Program-made: the position numbers and the translations under genes
The notes under the pieces: generated by a model
Told to the model about the DNA's origin: nothing
Databases searched by the model: none
What the model saw: only the letters and a program-made list of their open reading frames with translations
Assembly: GCA_030692765.1 (NCBI GenBank)
Contig: JAUYUB010000018.1
Location: 1-64,000, forward strand
Source: Sulfuricurvum sp.
GTDB lineage: Bacteria; Campylobacterota; Campylobacteria; Campylobacterales; Sulfurimonadaceae
Length of the DNA stretch: 64,000 bases
Direction of reading: 5' to 3'
Shown here: positions 34,291 through 42,729 of the stretch, one piece after another
Position numbering within the stretch: position 1 is the first letter of the stretch
How the letters are laid out: every line of letters starts with the position of its first letter

Positions 34291-34303
34291 ATAACGCGGG
34301 AAA

Positions 34304-35539
34304 TTATTTATTTAAAAAGTAAGCTTCTAATATTTTTTTTCCATGCTCAACACCCGGTTGATCATAGGTGTTTATCTCAAGCAGGGCACCTGCGGCAGAT
34401 GTCAACAATTCATAATACATAATCATTTTACCAACAGATAATTCATCAATACATTCCCATGTAATATCATCGACACTGACACCGCTTTGAAGTACACTTT
34501 GCATTGTTGATTGGCACTGTGCATTAATGAGGCTATTAAAGGATTCACCATTAACAAAATCTGATTTTTCTAGAAATGGAAGTGAAAGTTTCGGAATCAT
34601 AAGCTCGTCACGAGAATGTTCGATATGCATAAAGGTAACCGTTTTATTCAGAGGTCCCTCAATAATCAGTTGTAAAAATGAATGTTGATCGACTGAACCT
34701 ATCAAAGAAATCGGGGTTAACCCCACACGCTCACCGCGCGTATTACGTTTTCCTAATGATTCTCCCCATATTTGAACAACCCATTTTCCAAATTCTTCAA
34801 AGGTATCTGAATACGAAAACAACACATTAATTGGAGATACTTTTGCATTAGAAACATAAAATGCTGCTTTTTGAAGTAAATGCTCCTCTTTACGTGCCCA
34901 AAAATTGTCAGCAAAGCTTTGGGCTCCTTCAAGGACGGTCACCACATTAAACCCTGCCAAAACCAAAGGAATGACACCCACCGCACTTAGCACGGAAAAC
35001 CTTCCCCCGACATTGGAAGGGATCACAAAACGTTTTAAAGCATAATGATCCGCAAATTTGCTTAAAACTGAACTATCATCGCTCACTACAACAACCTGAG
35101 CAGAATTTTGCAAATCAATATTAAATTTTGAAATCAGGTATTTGAAAATGGAAAGTGTTTCGACCGTTCCACCTGATTTTGATATGACTACAAAAAGAGT
35201 TTTAGCAAATTCAATACGAGAAGCCTCATAGGCGATACTAATTGGATCAGAATTTTCAAAATAAACGATTTTTTTGGCATGGGGAGTTGAAGCTCTAAGC
35301 AAACGGTCAATGGCTTTGATTCCCAAAGAAGAACCGCCAATACCTACCACTGCAATGGTATTAAAAAAAACTGTACTGCTTAATAATGATTCTTTAACAT
35401 CCGCACATAGAGATATGGATGAGTTTGGCAGATCATAGTAACCAATCGTACCACGCTCATATTTTAACGCTTCGTAGGCTTTTTCGAGAGTAAAAGGGTC
35501 AAGATTTTTCGTTTCATAATACCCTTTAAAACTTGGCAT
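34304..35539 (-). CDS. pgi: Glucose-6-phosphate isomerase
   Basis: Pgi interconverts glucose-6-P and fructose-6-P. The 411-residue protein is of the compact bacterial size and shows the two SIS subdomains. Seen motifs are VGIGGSSLGIKAIDRLL, SKSGGTVETLSIFKY and the family signature NVGGRFSVLSAVGVIPL, with the C-terminal GVEHGKKI carrying the active-site His/Lys region. Its ATG follows the gap stop by one base, so it is in an operon with GAPDH, supplying gluconeogenesis or glycolysis. Confidence 0.97.
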   Translation of the reverse strand: MPSFKGYYETKNLDPFTLEKAYEALKYERGTIGYYDLPNSSISLCADVKESLLSSTVFFNTIAVVGIGGSSLGIKAIDRLLRASTPHAKKIVYFENSDPISIAYEASRIEFAKTLFVVISKSGGTVETLSIFKYLISKFNIDLQNSAQVVVVSDDSSVLSKFADHYALKRFVIPSNVGGRFSVLSAVGVIPLVLAGFNVVTVLEGAQSFADNFWARKEEHLLQKAAFYVSNAKVSPINVLFSYSDTFEEFGKWVVQIWGESLGKRNTRGERVGLTPISLIGSVDQHSFLQLIIEGPLNKTVTFMHIEHSRDELMIPKLSLPFLEKSDFVNGESFNSLINAQCQSTMQSVLQSGVSVDDITWECIDELSVGKMIMYYELLTSAAGALLEINTYDQPGVEHGKKILEAYFLNK

Positions 35540-35540
35540 A

Positions 35541-36536
35541 TTAATGATTACCGATCAATACAGTCATATCAACTAAACGACTGCTGTATCCCCATTCATT
35601 GTCATACCATGCTAGGACTTTAACCGTATTGCCGTTGACGACACTCGTCATATCAGGGACATAGGTTGCACTGTAGGTAGATCCGATAAAATCACACGAA
35701 ACACGCATGTCATTATCCACTTCAATCAACCCTTTGAATGCACCATTACTTGCAGCAGTAAAGGCAGCATAGATATCTTCTTTTGTAACGTTTTTAGATA
35801 AATTAGCCGTTAAATCAACAACAGAGACATCTGGGGTAGGAACACGCATAGCATACCCGTTAAGTTTTCCCAGCAAATGTGGCATTACCTTACCGATGGC
35901 TTTAGCAGCACCTGTTGATGTTGGAATCATATTCAAAGCAGCTGCACGAGCACGACGTGGATCTTTTGCATGCTTAACATCCAAGATATTTTGGTCATTT
36001 GTGTATGAATGTATCGTTGTCATAAGAGCATTTTCAATACCGAATGCATCATCAAGAACTTTACAAACAGGACCTAAACAGTTGGTCGTACAGCTTGCAT
36101 TAGAGATAATGGACTCTCCTTTGTACTCATGTGAATTAACACCGATAACGTACATAGGAGTATCGTCTTTTGCAGGTGCTGATATGACTACTTTACGTAC
36201 ACCATTTTTAAGATGTTTTTTGCAACTTTCTGTATCTAAAAATACACCGGTACATTCAATGACCACCTCTGCACCTGTACTACCAAAATCTACTTTATCC
36301 GCATCACGTTCACGAAACATACGTACGTTTTTTCCGGCAATAGAAATGGTATTTTCATCAATCACTTTTGCATCAACACCACGATGGACACTGTCAAACT
36401 TCAACAGATACTCCAACATTTCTGGTTTAGATGTTGTATTAAGCGCTACTAACTCGATATCGTTACGCTCAGAAATTATTTTGGCTACACTAATCCCTAT
36501 ACGCCCTGTTCCGTTGATTGCTACTTTAAGTGCCAT
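35541..36536 (-). CDS. gap: Glyceraldehyde-3-phosphate dehydrogenase, type I
   Basis: The 331-residue enzyme has the N-terminal Rossmann motif INGTGRIGISVAK (note Ser where many have Arg/Val) and the active-site SNASCTTNCLGP with the catalytic Cys. Also seen are the partner His in TTIHSYTNDQNILD, the substrate-binding RRARAAALNMIPTSTGAAKAI, and the C-terminal WYDNEWGYSSR. It is the first gene of the gap-pgi unit. AGGAG lies upstream of its ATG. Direction of flux cannot be told from sequence; in an autotroph gluconeogenesis is likely. Confidence 0.97.
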   Translation of the reverse strand: MALKVAINGTGRIGISVAKIISERNDIELVALNTTSKPEMLEYLLKFDSVHRGVDAKVIDENTISIAGKNVRMFRERDADKVDFGSTGAEVVIECTGVFLDTESCKKHLKNGVRKVVISAPAKDDTPMYVIGVNSHEYKGESIISNASCTTNCLGPVCKVLDDAFGIENALMTTIHSYTNDQNILDVKHAKDPRRARAAALNMIPTSTGAAKAIGKVMPHLLGKLNGYAMRVPTPDVSVVDLTANLSKNVTKEDIYAAFTAASNGAFKGLIEVDNDMRVSCDFIGSTYSATYVPDMTSVVNGNTVKVLAWYDNEWGYSSRLVDMTVLIGNH

Positions 36537-36615
36537 GAAGTCTCCTGAAAAATTTCAATAATAATAATGTATGCTAACAAAATGTGGCTAAAAGTGGGAT
36601 AAATAAATGAAGGTT

Positions 36616-36634
36616 ACCCCATAAAATGGGGTAT
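36616..36634 (-). terminator. Hairpin after the glycine-zipper gene
   Basis: A perfect 8-bp stem, TACCCCAT/ATGGGGTA, with a 3-nt loop lies just past the stop of the glycine-zipper gene and before the gap operon. Only scattered T residues follow on the minus strand, so it is a weak intrinsic terminator. Confidence 0.5.
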
Positions 36635-36641
36635 TAAGGGT

Positions 36642-37160
36642 TTAGTAACTGTAAGTAACAGTAACAGGGATTTTCTTAAGTGGCTTATCGCTTTCAATAC
36701 GAATCTCTTGCCCTTTTAATTTAGCAATATTGGTATAACCGCTCACTACATTACGAGTTTTAGTGGTATAAACAGTCTCACATTTACGTACCATACGGTA
36801 AGAGCTATTTTGTGGTGTATTGTATTTGCTTCCAATATTTTGACCAGCCAATACACCTAAAACAGCACCGCCAACAGTTGCAGCTGTTTTACCTGATCCA
36901 CGACCTACATTACTCCCTAAAACTCCACCAAGAGCTCCTCCTGCAAGTGCTCCGAGTACATCAGCATTTTGGGTACCACTGCTAATATCTTCCTTAACGT
37001 CTTGGCAACGCTCTGATGGAACCTCTTCATTTAATGTTGTATAGGCAGGAACACTGCTTGAAACAGTTACGTATTCTGTTGTTGAAAAACTCTCCGCATT
37101 AAGCGTAGTACTTCCTACTATAACTGCAGCTAGAATACATGAAATTGTATATTTTGACAT
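36642..37160 (-). CDS. Glycine-zipper 2TM-domain envelope protein
   Basis: The 172-residue protein starts at ATG 37160 (AAGGA 9 nt upstream) with a Sec signal peptide ending near ...TTLNAES. Residues about 70-110 form a glycine zipper, ALAGGALGGVLGSNVGRG then AATVGGAVLGVLAGQNIGSK, as in Rickettsia 17-kDa/YcfJ-like surface proteins. Two Cys (in SERCQDV and RKCETVY) flank the zipper and could form a disulfide. It probably sits in the outer membrane or periplasm. Longer upstream starts have no ribosome-binding site. Confidence 0.82.
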   Translation of the reverse strand: MSKYTISCILAAVIVGSTTLNAESFSTTEYVTVSSSVPAYTTLNEEVPSERCQDVKEDISSGTQNADVLGALAGGALGGVLGSNVGRGSGKTAATVGGAVLGVLAGQNIGSKYNTPQNSSYRMVRKCETVYTTKTRNVVSGYTNIAKLKGQEIRIESDKPLKKIPVTVTYSY

Positions 37161-37190
37161 TGTGTAAATCCTTATATTTTGTGATAGTGT

Positions 37191-37196
37191 ATTATA
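37191..37196 (-). promoter_or_regulatory. Promoter -10 box for the glycine-zipper gene
   Basis: The minus strand reads CTCTATAATAC, 31 nt before ATG 37160. Confidence 0.5.
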
Positions 37197-37222
37197 GAGT
37201 ATAATCGTTAACAAATTGTGAA

Positions 37223-37840
37223 TTAGCTTGGATACAATAAACTGTTAATTTTTCCGTACAAATCCAAAATCTCACCTTTTTTCTCAAAAAAACTGTTTTT
37301 GTTTGCAATGAGATGCGTCGTGGATTCCATAATGGTTTCTACCACTTCCAACCCGTTTTGCTTCATGGTAGCACCTGTATCGACCACATCGACAATCATA
37401 TCTGCAAGACCGACAAGTGGGGCCAGCTCAATAGAACCATAAAGCTTTATGATGTCTGCCGCAACAGCACGTTCAGCAAAATAACGCTTGGTAATATTAA
37501 CCATTTTAGTTGCTACTTTGATCTCTGATTTCGTGAAATCAGGGCGTTCCCCTGCTCGCATGCCAATGGCTATACGGCATTTGCCTTTTTGCAGATCAAG
37601 AAGACGGATAACATCCAGCCCCTGCTCTTCAAGTGTATCAAGCCCTACTACGCCTATATCAGCCGCTTGATGATAAACATAAGTTGCTACATCTTGATTG
37701 CGAACAAGCAAAAATTTAAAATCGTCTGTTTCCAAAATTAATTTTCGATCATCAAATTTAAAAGAACTTCCAAATATTGATTCAAAAATCTCCAAGGTAT
37801 CTTCGGCAATCCGACCCTTTGGCAGTGCAACACTCAACAT
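37223..37840 (-). CDS. hisG: ATP phosphoribosyltransferase, short form
   Basis: HisG catalyses the first step of histidine synthesis. At 205 residues it is the short form, lacking the regulatory C-terminal domain, and would need a HisZ partner, which is not in the window. Family motifs are ALPKGRIAEDTLEIF, DIGVVGLDTLEEQ, RIAIGM and the PRPP-binding DMIVDVVDTGATMKQNGL. ATG 37840 is preferred over TTG 37843 because AAGGT lies upstream. It overlaps the coaX stop by one base. It is the last gene of the five-gene operon. Confidence 0.95.
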   Translation of the reverse strand: MLSVALPKGRIAEDTLEIFESIFGSSFKFDDRKLILETDDFKFLLVRNQDVATYVYHQAADIGVVGLDTLEEQGLDVIRLLDLQKGKCRIAIGMRAGERPDFTKSEIKVATKMVNITKRYFAERAVAADIIKLYGSIELAPLVGLADMIVDVVDTGATMKQNGLEVVETIMESTTHLIANKNSFFEKKGEILDLYGKINSLLYPS

Positions 37841-38451
37841 CAATCTACCTTTTCGATAAGCTTTATCATCCCTTTAAAAATCAAGAGATCATCTACGATA
37901 ACATCACCCAATAAAGGTGCTAGTACCTTTGAATCACCTCCCGTTACATAGATAGGTTTTCCTAAACTCTTGATTTTATCGATCAAAGGTGCCAGAAAAC
38001 CTACTGTAATTGCGTCAGGGGTATTTTTTGCCATTATAGTCAAATCAACCTCAAAGTTAAATGACTTAGCCAACGCAGGCGACAATTTGCCATAGGCTTC
38101 TTGCGCGCTTCTGAGACCTAAGGCAATAAAACCTCCATTATATTGCCTATCATGCATAACATCAACGGTTATAGCACTTCCTGCATCAACAATAACACCG
38201 GAATTTATAGCTTCACATGCCATTACTCTATCAATTCCCATAGTAGAGTAATACTTTGTCCAATCTACAAATTGTTCAATATTACACCAATTATCAAGTG
38301 ATTTCAGAAGTGACGATAGCTTCGCATTGACACTGATATAATAAATTTGTTCTGTATGCTCTTTAGGGTCAAAATCATTAACCCTTTGCTTGGAAAGCTT
38401 TCCATCAATATACCAATCCAATGTAGTATTTCCAATATCACACAATATCAT
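37840..38451 (-). CDS. coaX: Type III pantothenate kinase
   Basis: CoaX phosphorylates pantothenate, the first step of coenzyme A synthesis. The 203-residue protein has the acetate-kinase-like fold with MILCDIGNTTLDWY at the start (phosphate motif DxGNT), GIDRVMACEA, VDAGSAITVDVM and GGFIALGLRSAQEAY. ATG 38451 is set by AGGAAG upstream and the family's usual start. It overlaps the recombinase stop by 4 bp and hisG by one base. Confidence 0.95.
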   Translation of the reverse strand: MILCDIGNTTLDWYIDGKLSKQRVNDFDPKEHTEQIYYISVNAKLSSLLKSLDNWCNIEQFVDWTKYYSTMGIDRVMACEAINSGVIVDAGSAITVDVMHDRQYNGGFIALGLRSAQEAYGKLSPALAKSFNFEVDLTIMAKNTPDAITVGFLAPLIDKIKSLGKPIYVTGGDSKVLAPLLGDVIVDDLLIFKGMIKLIEKVD

Positions 38452-39275
38452 ACAGCTTCCTTTGACATAGGATGACAACTTATGACGGTTTCATGAAGAT
38501 GATGTTTCTGTACATGGGTATATATTTGCGTCGTCAACAAAGATGCATGACCAAGAAGCTCTTGTACTACTCTTAAATCTGCACCACCCAATATCAGCTC
38601 CGTAGCATACGAATGTCTTAACGTATGCGCAGAGGTACCCAAATATTTATGGCAAATTTTAAATGTGGATATACGGCTTAATAACTGACCACGATAATTT
38701 ACCCAAAGCGCATTGCAACGAAACGGTATCGCTTCTTGATAACGCCTGAGGGCATCAATGGCCTCTTGCGCTATTGGAATGTAACGCTCTTTATCCCCCT
38801 TGCCATGACGTACACGAAGCCACTGCCCCTGTATGTCTTCTTCCCTTACCTCTAAACACTCGCTTATACGCGTTCCGGTTGCGTATAAAAAAACAATCAA
38901 CGCATAATCACGCATCCCTATCCAGCTGCTTACATCAATCGACTGTAAGGCTCTCATGATAGATTCATAAGGGAGATATTTAGGCAACGATTTAGGAAGT
39001 TTTGAGAGAGAAAATTTAGAGAGGGCTGAATCATATTGATGCCGATAACAAAAATCCAAAAAGGAATTGAGCGCTGAAAGTTTTCTGTTGAGGGTTCTCT
39101 TATTAATAATAGATGACAGCGCCGCAAAAATCGACAATGAATCCATGTCGATCAGCGCTTTTTGGGAGGTTAGCTCGATTTCATGCAGATCACTACGATA
39201 AGCATCAACCGTTTTTAGACTTAAAGACCTGATAATGGTTATGTACTCCAAAAAGGCCTCAAGCTCTTTAGACAT
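38448..39275 (-). CDS. Tyrosine recombinase (XerC/D-like)
   Basis: The 275-residue protein has an N-terminal SAM-like core-binding domain (about 1-85) and a catalytic domain. The active residues are Arg in ATGTRISECLEV, Lys in the beta hairpin RHGKGDKERYIPI, His-x2-Arg in HTLRHSYATELI, His in ELLGHASLLTTQIYTHV, and Tyr in the same block. This length is that of XerC/XerD. The campylobacterotal XerH I recall is near 350 residues, so I do not assign XerH. It may resolve chromosome dimers with FtsK (encoded 8 kb away) or be a second recombinase. It sits inside a housekeeping operon, overlapping both neighbours. Confidence 0.9.
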   Translation of the reverse strand: MSKELEAFLEYITIIRSLSLKTVDAYRSDLHEIELTSQKALIDMDSLSIFAALSSIINKRTLNRKLSALNSFLDFCYRHQYDSALSKFSLSKLPKSLPKYLPYESIMRALQSIDVSSWIGMRDYALIVFLYATGTRISECLEVREEDIQGQWLRVRHGKGDKERYIPIAQEAIDALRRYQEAIPFRCNALWVNYRGQLLSRISTFKICHKYLGTSAHTLRHSYATELILGGADLRVVQELLGHASLLTTQIYTHVQKHHLHETVISCHPMSKEAV

Positions 39276-40270
39276 TATTTAATCGAAATATAGCGATCAT
39301 CAAAATAAAATCGATCTTTGCCTACAAACACAGGATCATGCTTCATATCAATATCATAGACATCGTAAGAGAGAAGATTTTTGGTAAGTGCTATCATATA
39401 TCCTTCTTGTTCAAGGACATAGACGCGATCATTTTGAACACTAATTCCTACAAAATGGGCAAATGGAAATTTTTGTTTTCCTTTATACTGCAAGGTAGGA
39501 CTTAGTGCAATGACTTCACCCTGCTTCGTTGTGAGCCAAATACCATCTTTAGTGTAAGCAATATCTCTGACTTCATACTTTTCACGCTGCTCTTTATCAG
39601 ACAATGCCAATATAGTATTTCCAGCAGAAGCGATCATATTATTTTCAATAACATTAAGATAGATGATATTATTAAAATACTCTTCCGAACCGACAATAAT
39701 TGAACGAAGCACTTGCTTATTAGCGATATTCACAATAACGATTTTTCCATCAAGTCCTAAAAATAAAGCCAAATCTTTTAAAAAGAATGGATTAGCAATT
39801 CGTGCATCAATAGCTATAGGAGCAGTAGAACTCTCTTTAAAGATGATTTTTTTTGCTGATAAAGAGTATAAAGCTATTTCATTATTTGCAAACAGTATTG
39901 CTGCCGTATCCTCTTGAATACTTGCAGCAGCAACCGTTCTGTTCAGATCTAAAATTACACGCTCACCTAATCCTTCTTCTGGATATAGCTCAAGATTATT
40001 ATCACTGTTTTGAGTAATCACCCAACCGCCACTGAGGTTTATCAAACGATTTTCATTAGAAATTTTAACTACTTTTTCACCCTCTTTGCTCAGGATATGC
40101 CCATTTTCAAGTACGGCTGCACTCTGTGATATCTGTTCAATCGATGCGCTCAAACGTCCTGCGTTTTTCCATTCACCTTTTAGATTTTCAGGTTTATAAA
40201 CCTCTTTATGAGAACATCCAGCTAAGAATAATGCGCTGCAAATGGACAAGCCAAGAAAAAAATGCTTCAT
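39275..40270 (-). CDS. BamB-like beta-propeller lipoprotein
   Basis: The 331-residue protein has a lipoprotein signal with lipobox F-L-A-G-C (Cys at residue 19). The rest is made of repeated short beta strands with hydrophobic and Gly/Asp turns, suggesting a beta propeller of PQQ-like type. Its gene directly follows, with 4-bp overlap, a single-TM/TPR protein resembling YfgM. In E. coli yfgM and bamB (yfgL) are also neighbours. I therefore call it BamB-like, a possible outer-membrane assembly factor. The sequence itself does not show classical PQQ repeats clearly, so this is inference. Its stop overlaps the recombinase start by one base. Confidence 0.65.
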   Translation of the reverse strand: MKHFFLGLSICSALFLAGCSHKEVYKPENLKGEWKNAGRLSASIEQISQSAAVLENGHILSKEGEKVVKISNENRLINLSGGWVITQNSDNNLELYPEEGLGERVILDLNRTVAAASIQEDTAAILFANNEIALYSLSAKKIIFKESSTAPIAIDARIANPFFLKDLALFLGLDGKIVIVNIANKQVLRSIIVGSEEYFNNIIYLNVIENNMIASAGNTILALSDKEQREKYEVRDIAYTKDGIWLTTKQGEVIALSPTLQYKGKQKFPFAHFVGISVQNDRVYVLEQEGYMIALTKNLLSYDVYDIDMKHDPVFVGKDRFYFDDRYISIK

Positions 40271-40866
40271 TCTTTGACTCCAAAATGACTCAACGTTTGA
40301 GCAGTAGGATACATTGCAGAATCCTCTTTAATCAATGCCAATTTACTGTGGGCAGATACAGTATCGCCTTTTTGAATCAGCGTAACTGCCATTTCAATCA
40401 GTGCCATATCCTGATAAACTGCATCCTGCTTTTTTGCATAATTTTCCAATGCTTTTTGATCCTTTGTCAAAACAGCTGTTTCATATGCTGCAATATCAGC
40501 AATTTCAGGTGATTTTGCTTGTACAAGAGACTTTAATGCTTTTGTATCACTTGCTTTAATTGCTTTAGATAAAGTGTATAATTCATACAGTGAACTATTT
40601 TCTTTTTCAAGATTTTTTAGCGCTTCGGTATTGTCAGGATTAGCTAACAAAGCATTTAAAGCAGTATTTGAATTCTCTATTTTGGCTTGATCGTAAGCCT
40701 GATATCCAATGGCTCCGCCAACTGCCAATAATAATGAAACAACAGACGCCATTAATGGCTTTTGGTATTTTTTGACAAAACGCTCTGTACGTATTGCATT
40801 TTCAATAAATTTTTCTTCTGCGCTAAGATCATCTTTTAACGTCTGAATATTCTCTTTAATGCTCAT
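40267..40866 (-). CDS. YfgM-like single-TM protein with TPR-type periplasmic domain
   Basis: The 199-residue protein has a charged cytoplasmic N-terminus (about 1-38), one membrane helix (about 39-58: MASVVSLLLAVGGAIGYQAY), and a helical, Ala/Leu-rich periplasmic part with TPR-like pairs (TALNALLANPDNTEALKNL, AAYETAVLTKDQKALENYA). That is the layout of YfgM, an ancillary SecYEG/periplasmic chaperone-network protein. AGGAAG precedes the ATG. It heads a five-gene minus-strand operon ending with hisG. Confidence 0.7.
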   Translation of the reverse strand: MSIKENIQTLKDDLSAEEKFIENAIRTERFVKKYQKPLMASVVSLLLAVGGAIGYQAYDQAKIENSNTALNALLANPDNTEALKNLEKENSSLYELYTLSKAIKASDTKALKSLVQAKSPEIADIAAYETAVLTKDQKALENYAKKQDAVYQDMALIEMAVTLIQKGDTVSAHSKLALIKEDSAMYPTAQTLSHFGVKE

Positions 40867-40942
40867 ATAGCTTCCTGCCTGTTGTGTTAAGATACAATAA
40901 TATCCCAGAGATTGTTAAAGTTTAGTAAACCCATAATTTCGC

Positions 40943-40948
40943 TACAAT
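40943..40948 (+). promoter_or_regulatory. Candidate -10 box for gatC
   Basis: GCTACAATTAAG gives TACAAT, 34 nt before GTG 40982 and divergent from the YfgM-like gene. Confidence 0.4.
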
Positions 40949-40981
40949 TAAGCTAATACATTTCAGACCAAAGGTCCAAGC

Positions 40982-41272
40982 GTGAAAATTGACGAAAATT
41001 TATTACAGCGATTAGAAAAACTTTCTTATCTTCAAATACCCCAAGATCAAAGAAGTGAAATGATCGCACAGCTTAGTGAAATTGTTTCCTTTGTCGACAA
41101 TCTCTCGGAACTTTCGACAGAGGGTATCAATCCGACATTTACAATGAATGATTCTGCAACACAGTTGCGCGATGATACAAGCCGCGTCAATCGAACTATC
41201 AATGATGACATTTTGTCTAATGCACCACATTCAAAGGATCATTTTTTTATTGTTCCAAAGATTATTGAGTAA
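40982..41272 (+). CDS. gatC: Asp-tRNA(Asn)/Glu-tRNA(Gln) amidotransferase subunit C
   Basis: GatC stabilises the GatAB amidotransferase that makes Gln-tRNA and Asn-tRNA from mischarged precursors. The 96-residue protein has the family opening (LLQRLEKLSYLQI), the motif LSEIVSFVDNLSELSTEGINPT, and a C-terminal DHFFIVPKIIE tail. The start is GTG 40982 with AAAGG upstream. gatA and gatB are not in the window. A YffB-like gene follows by 5 bp. Confidence 0.95.
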   Translation: MKIDENLLQRLEKLSYLQIPQDQRSEMIAQLSEIVSFVDNLSELSTEGINPTFTMNDSATQLRDDTSRVNRTINDDILSNAPHSKDHFFIVPKIIE

Positions 41273-41277
41273 TTTTG

Positions 41278-41622
41278 ATGGTCACTGTTTATGGAATAAA
41301 AAACTGTGATTCTGTTAAAAAAGCACTCAAATTTTTGAATGAAAAATCGATGCCTTACACTTTTGTTGATTTTAAAACTTCCCCCGTACAAATTGATAAA
41401 ATAGAAGAATGGCTTAATCACATTGATATGTACATTTTATTCAATACAAAAGGTACCACCTACAGAACTTTAGGTCTTAAATCGTTTGATTTGAACGATA
41501 ACGATAAAGCACAGTGGATGTCAAAAGAAAATTTACTTATTAAACGTCCCGTGATACAATATAGTTCAAATGTTATAGTCGGTTTCGATTTATCCAAATA
41601 TGAAGGAATCTTTCACCCATGA
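41278..41622 (+). CDS. YffB/ArsC-family protein
   Basis: This 114-residue thioredoxin-fold protein matches E. coli YffB almost throughout: YGIKNCDSVKKALKFL at the start, FNTKGTTYR in the middle, and IKRPVI with a final GF-x-YEGIF block. There is one Cys (residue 9) and no second redox Cys, as in YffB. Relatives include arsenate reductase ArsC and Spx, but arsenate reduction is not established for this subgroup. ATG 41278 is used rather than TTG 41275. Its stop overlaps the pilT start by 4 bp. Confidence 0.88.
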   Translation: MVTVYGIKNCDSVKKALKFLNEKSMPYTFVDFKTSPVQIDKIEEWLNHIDMYILFNTKGTTYRTLGLKSFDLNDNDKAQWMSKENLLIKRPVIQYSSNVIVGFDLSKYEGIFHP

Positions 41623-42689
41623 GCCAAGCACTAGATATTCACAAACTTCTTAAAAGCGTCGTTGCTTATAAATCGTCTGACTTGCACTTAGTAAGCCGTT
41701 CTGAGCCACAGATTCGTATAGATGGCCGATTGGTTGCTCTTAACTTACCTGTACTTGACGGAAAACAGATCGAAGAGATGGCCTATTCTCTTTTGACGGA
41801 AAAACAAAAAAAGGCGTTTGAAGAGCATAATGAGCTAGATTTCTCTATCGTTATTCCTGATGTAGGCCGTTTTCGTGCCAACTACTACAAAACGATGGAT
41901 GAAATCGCATGTGCCTTTCGTATCATTCCGGTCATTATCCCCTCATTAGATGATTTGAATGCTAAAAAAATATTCAAAGAACTCATAAAACGTGAAAAAG
42001 GGCTTATTCTCGTAACCGGACCAACCGGTAGTGGTAAATCAACAACTCTCGCAGCCATGCTTAATGAAGTCAATCTTAATGAAGCTCGTCATATTATCAC
42101 CGTTGAAGATCCTGTCGAGTTTGTCCATACCAATAAAAAATCGCTTTTCTCTCAAAGAAATGTTGGAACCGATACTGCAAGCTTTTCTGCCGCACTCAAG
42201 TTTGCCTTGCGTCAGGACCCGGATGTTATTTTGATAGGGGAAATGCGTGACCGTGAAACCATAACGGCCGCATTGACAGCAGCAGAAACGGGGCACTTAG
42301 TTTTTGGAACACTTCACACCAATTCTGCCCCTAGTACAATTAACCGTATTATTGACGTTTTTAATGGAGATGAGCAACCACAGGTACGTGCACAACTCTC
42401 AACCTCACTCGTTGCTGTTATCTCACAAGCACTACTTCCAAAAATAGGTGGAGGTCGTATCGCAGCGCAAGAAGTCATGATTACCAATCCAGCGATTGCC
42501 AATTTAGTACGTGAAGATAAAGTACACCAGATCTATTCGCAAATGCAACTCAATCAAACATCAACGGGTATGACGACACAAACCCAAGAACTTGTAGAGT
42601 TTTTGCGTAAAAAAATGATTAGTAAAGATACGGCGATACAATATTCAAATAAGCCGGATGAGCTATTACGAATTATTGAGTCAATGTAG
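41619..42689 (+). CDS. pilT: Twitching-motility retraction ATPase PilT
   Basis: PilT powers type IV pilus retraction. The 356-residue protein shows Walker A GPTGSGKST (about 132-140), Asp box ITVEDPVEFVH, Walker B DPDVILIGEMRD and the His box GHLVFGTLHTNSA. A PilT-like N-terminal PAS-like domain opens with KLLKSVVAYKSSDLHL. The C-terminal part lacks an obvious AIRNLIRE motif in exact form but has AIANLVRE. It starts inside the YffB-like gene (ATGA overlap). Other pilus genes are not in the window. Confidence 0.93.
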   Translation: MSQALDIHKLLKSVVAYKSSDLHLVSRSEPQIRIDGRLVALNLPVLDGKQIEEMAYSLLTEKQKKAFEEHNELDFSIVIPDVGRFRANYYKTMDEIACAFRIIPVIIPSLDDLNAKKIFKELIKREKGLILVTGPTGSGKSTTLAAMLNEVNLNEARHIITVEDPVEFVHTNKKSLFSQRNVGTDTASFSAALKFALRQDPDVILIGEMRDRETITAALTAAETGHLVFGTLHTNSAPSTINRIIDVFNGDEQPQVRAQLSTSLVAVISQALLPKIGGGRIAAQEVMITNPAIANLVREDKVHQIYSQMQLNQTSTGMTTQTQELVEFLRKKMISKDTAIQYSNKPDELLRIIESM

Positions 42690-42711
42690 TTTTTCCCCCT
42701 AAAAGGAAAAA
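42690..42711. terminator. Weak bidirectional hairpin between pilT and DAHP synthase
   Basis: TTTTTCC pairs with GGAAAAA around CCCTAAAA. A/T tracts on both sides would supply T runs for both converging transcripts. Confidence 0.4.
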
Positions 42712-42729
42712 TTATAAATGAGTAATTTA

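Larger units (their letters stand above)
33533..34303. other. Gene-poor, AT-rich stretch after tRNA-Leu
   Basis: About 770 bp lie between tRNA-Leu and the pgi stop with no confident complete gene. The stretch holds a short truncated frame (33717-33881), an IS3-like end (from about 33867), a cluster of six TTCGT motifs (33896-34036), an 8-bp inverted repeat at 33965-33991, a TGTGGATAA box, and a plus-strand terminator (34262-34290). The position next to a tRNA gene, the loss of coding density and the broken pieces suggest the worn remains of an integrated element (inference). Two TTACACC copies 11 bp apart (33604, 33615) have no explanation. Confidence 0.5.

Noticed and set aside
34141-34422. 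93-codon plus-strand frame running into the pgi 3' end
   Set aside because: It has no ribosome-binding site, crosses the terminator at 34262-34290 and reads antisense through the pgi C-terminus.
35896-36561. Long plus-strand frame (221 codons) opposite gap
   Set aside because: It is antisense to a highly conserved GAPDH gene, has no ribosome-binding site and its composition reflects the complementary codons.
38448-39275. Tyrosine recombinase as a mobile-element or integron integrase
   Set aside because: It is embedded by overlaps in a housekeeping operon with coaX and hisG, with no attachment repeats or cargo beside it.
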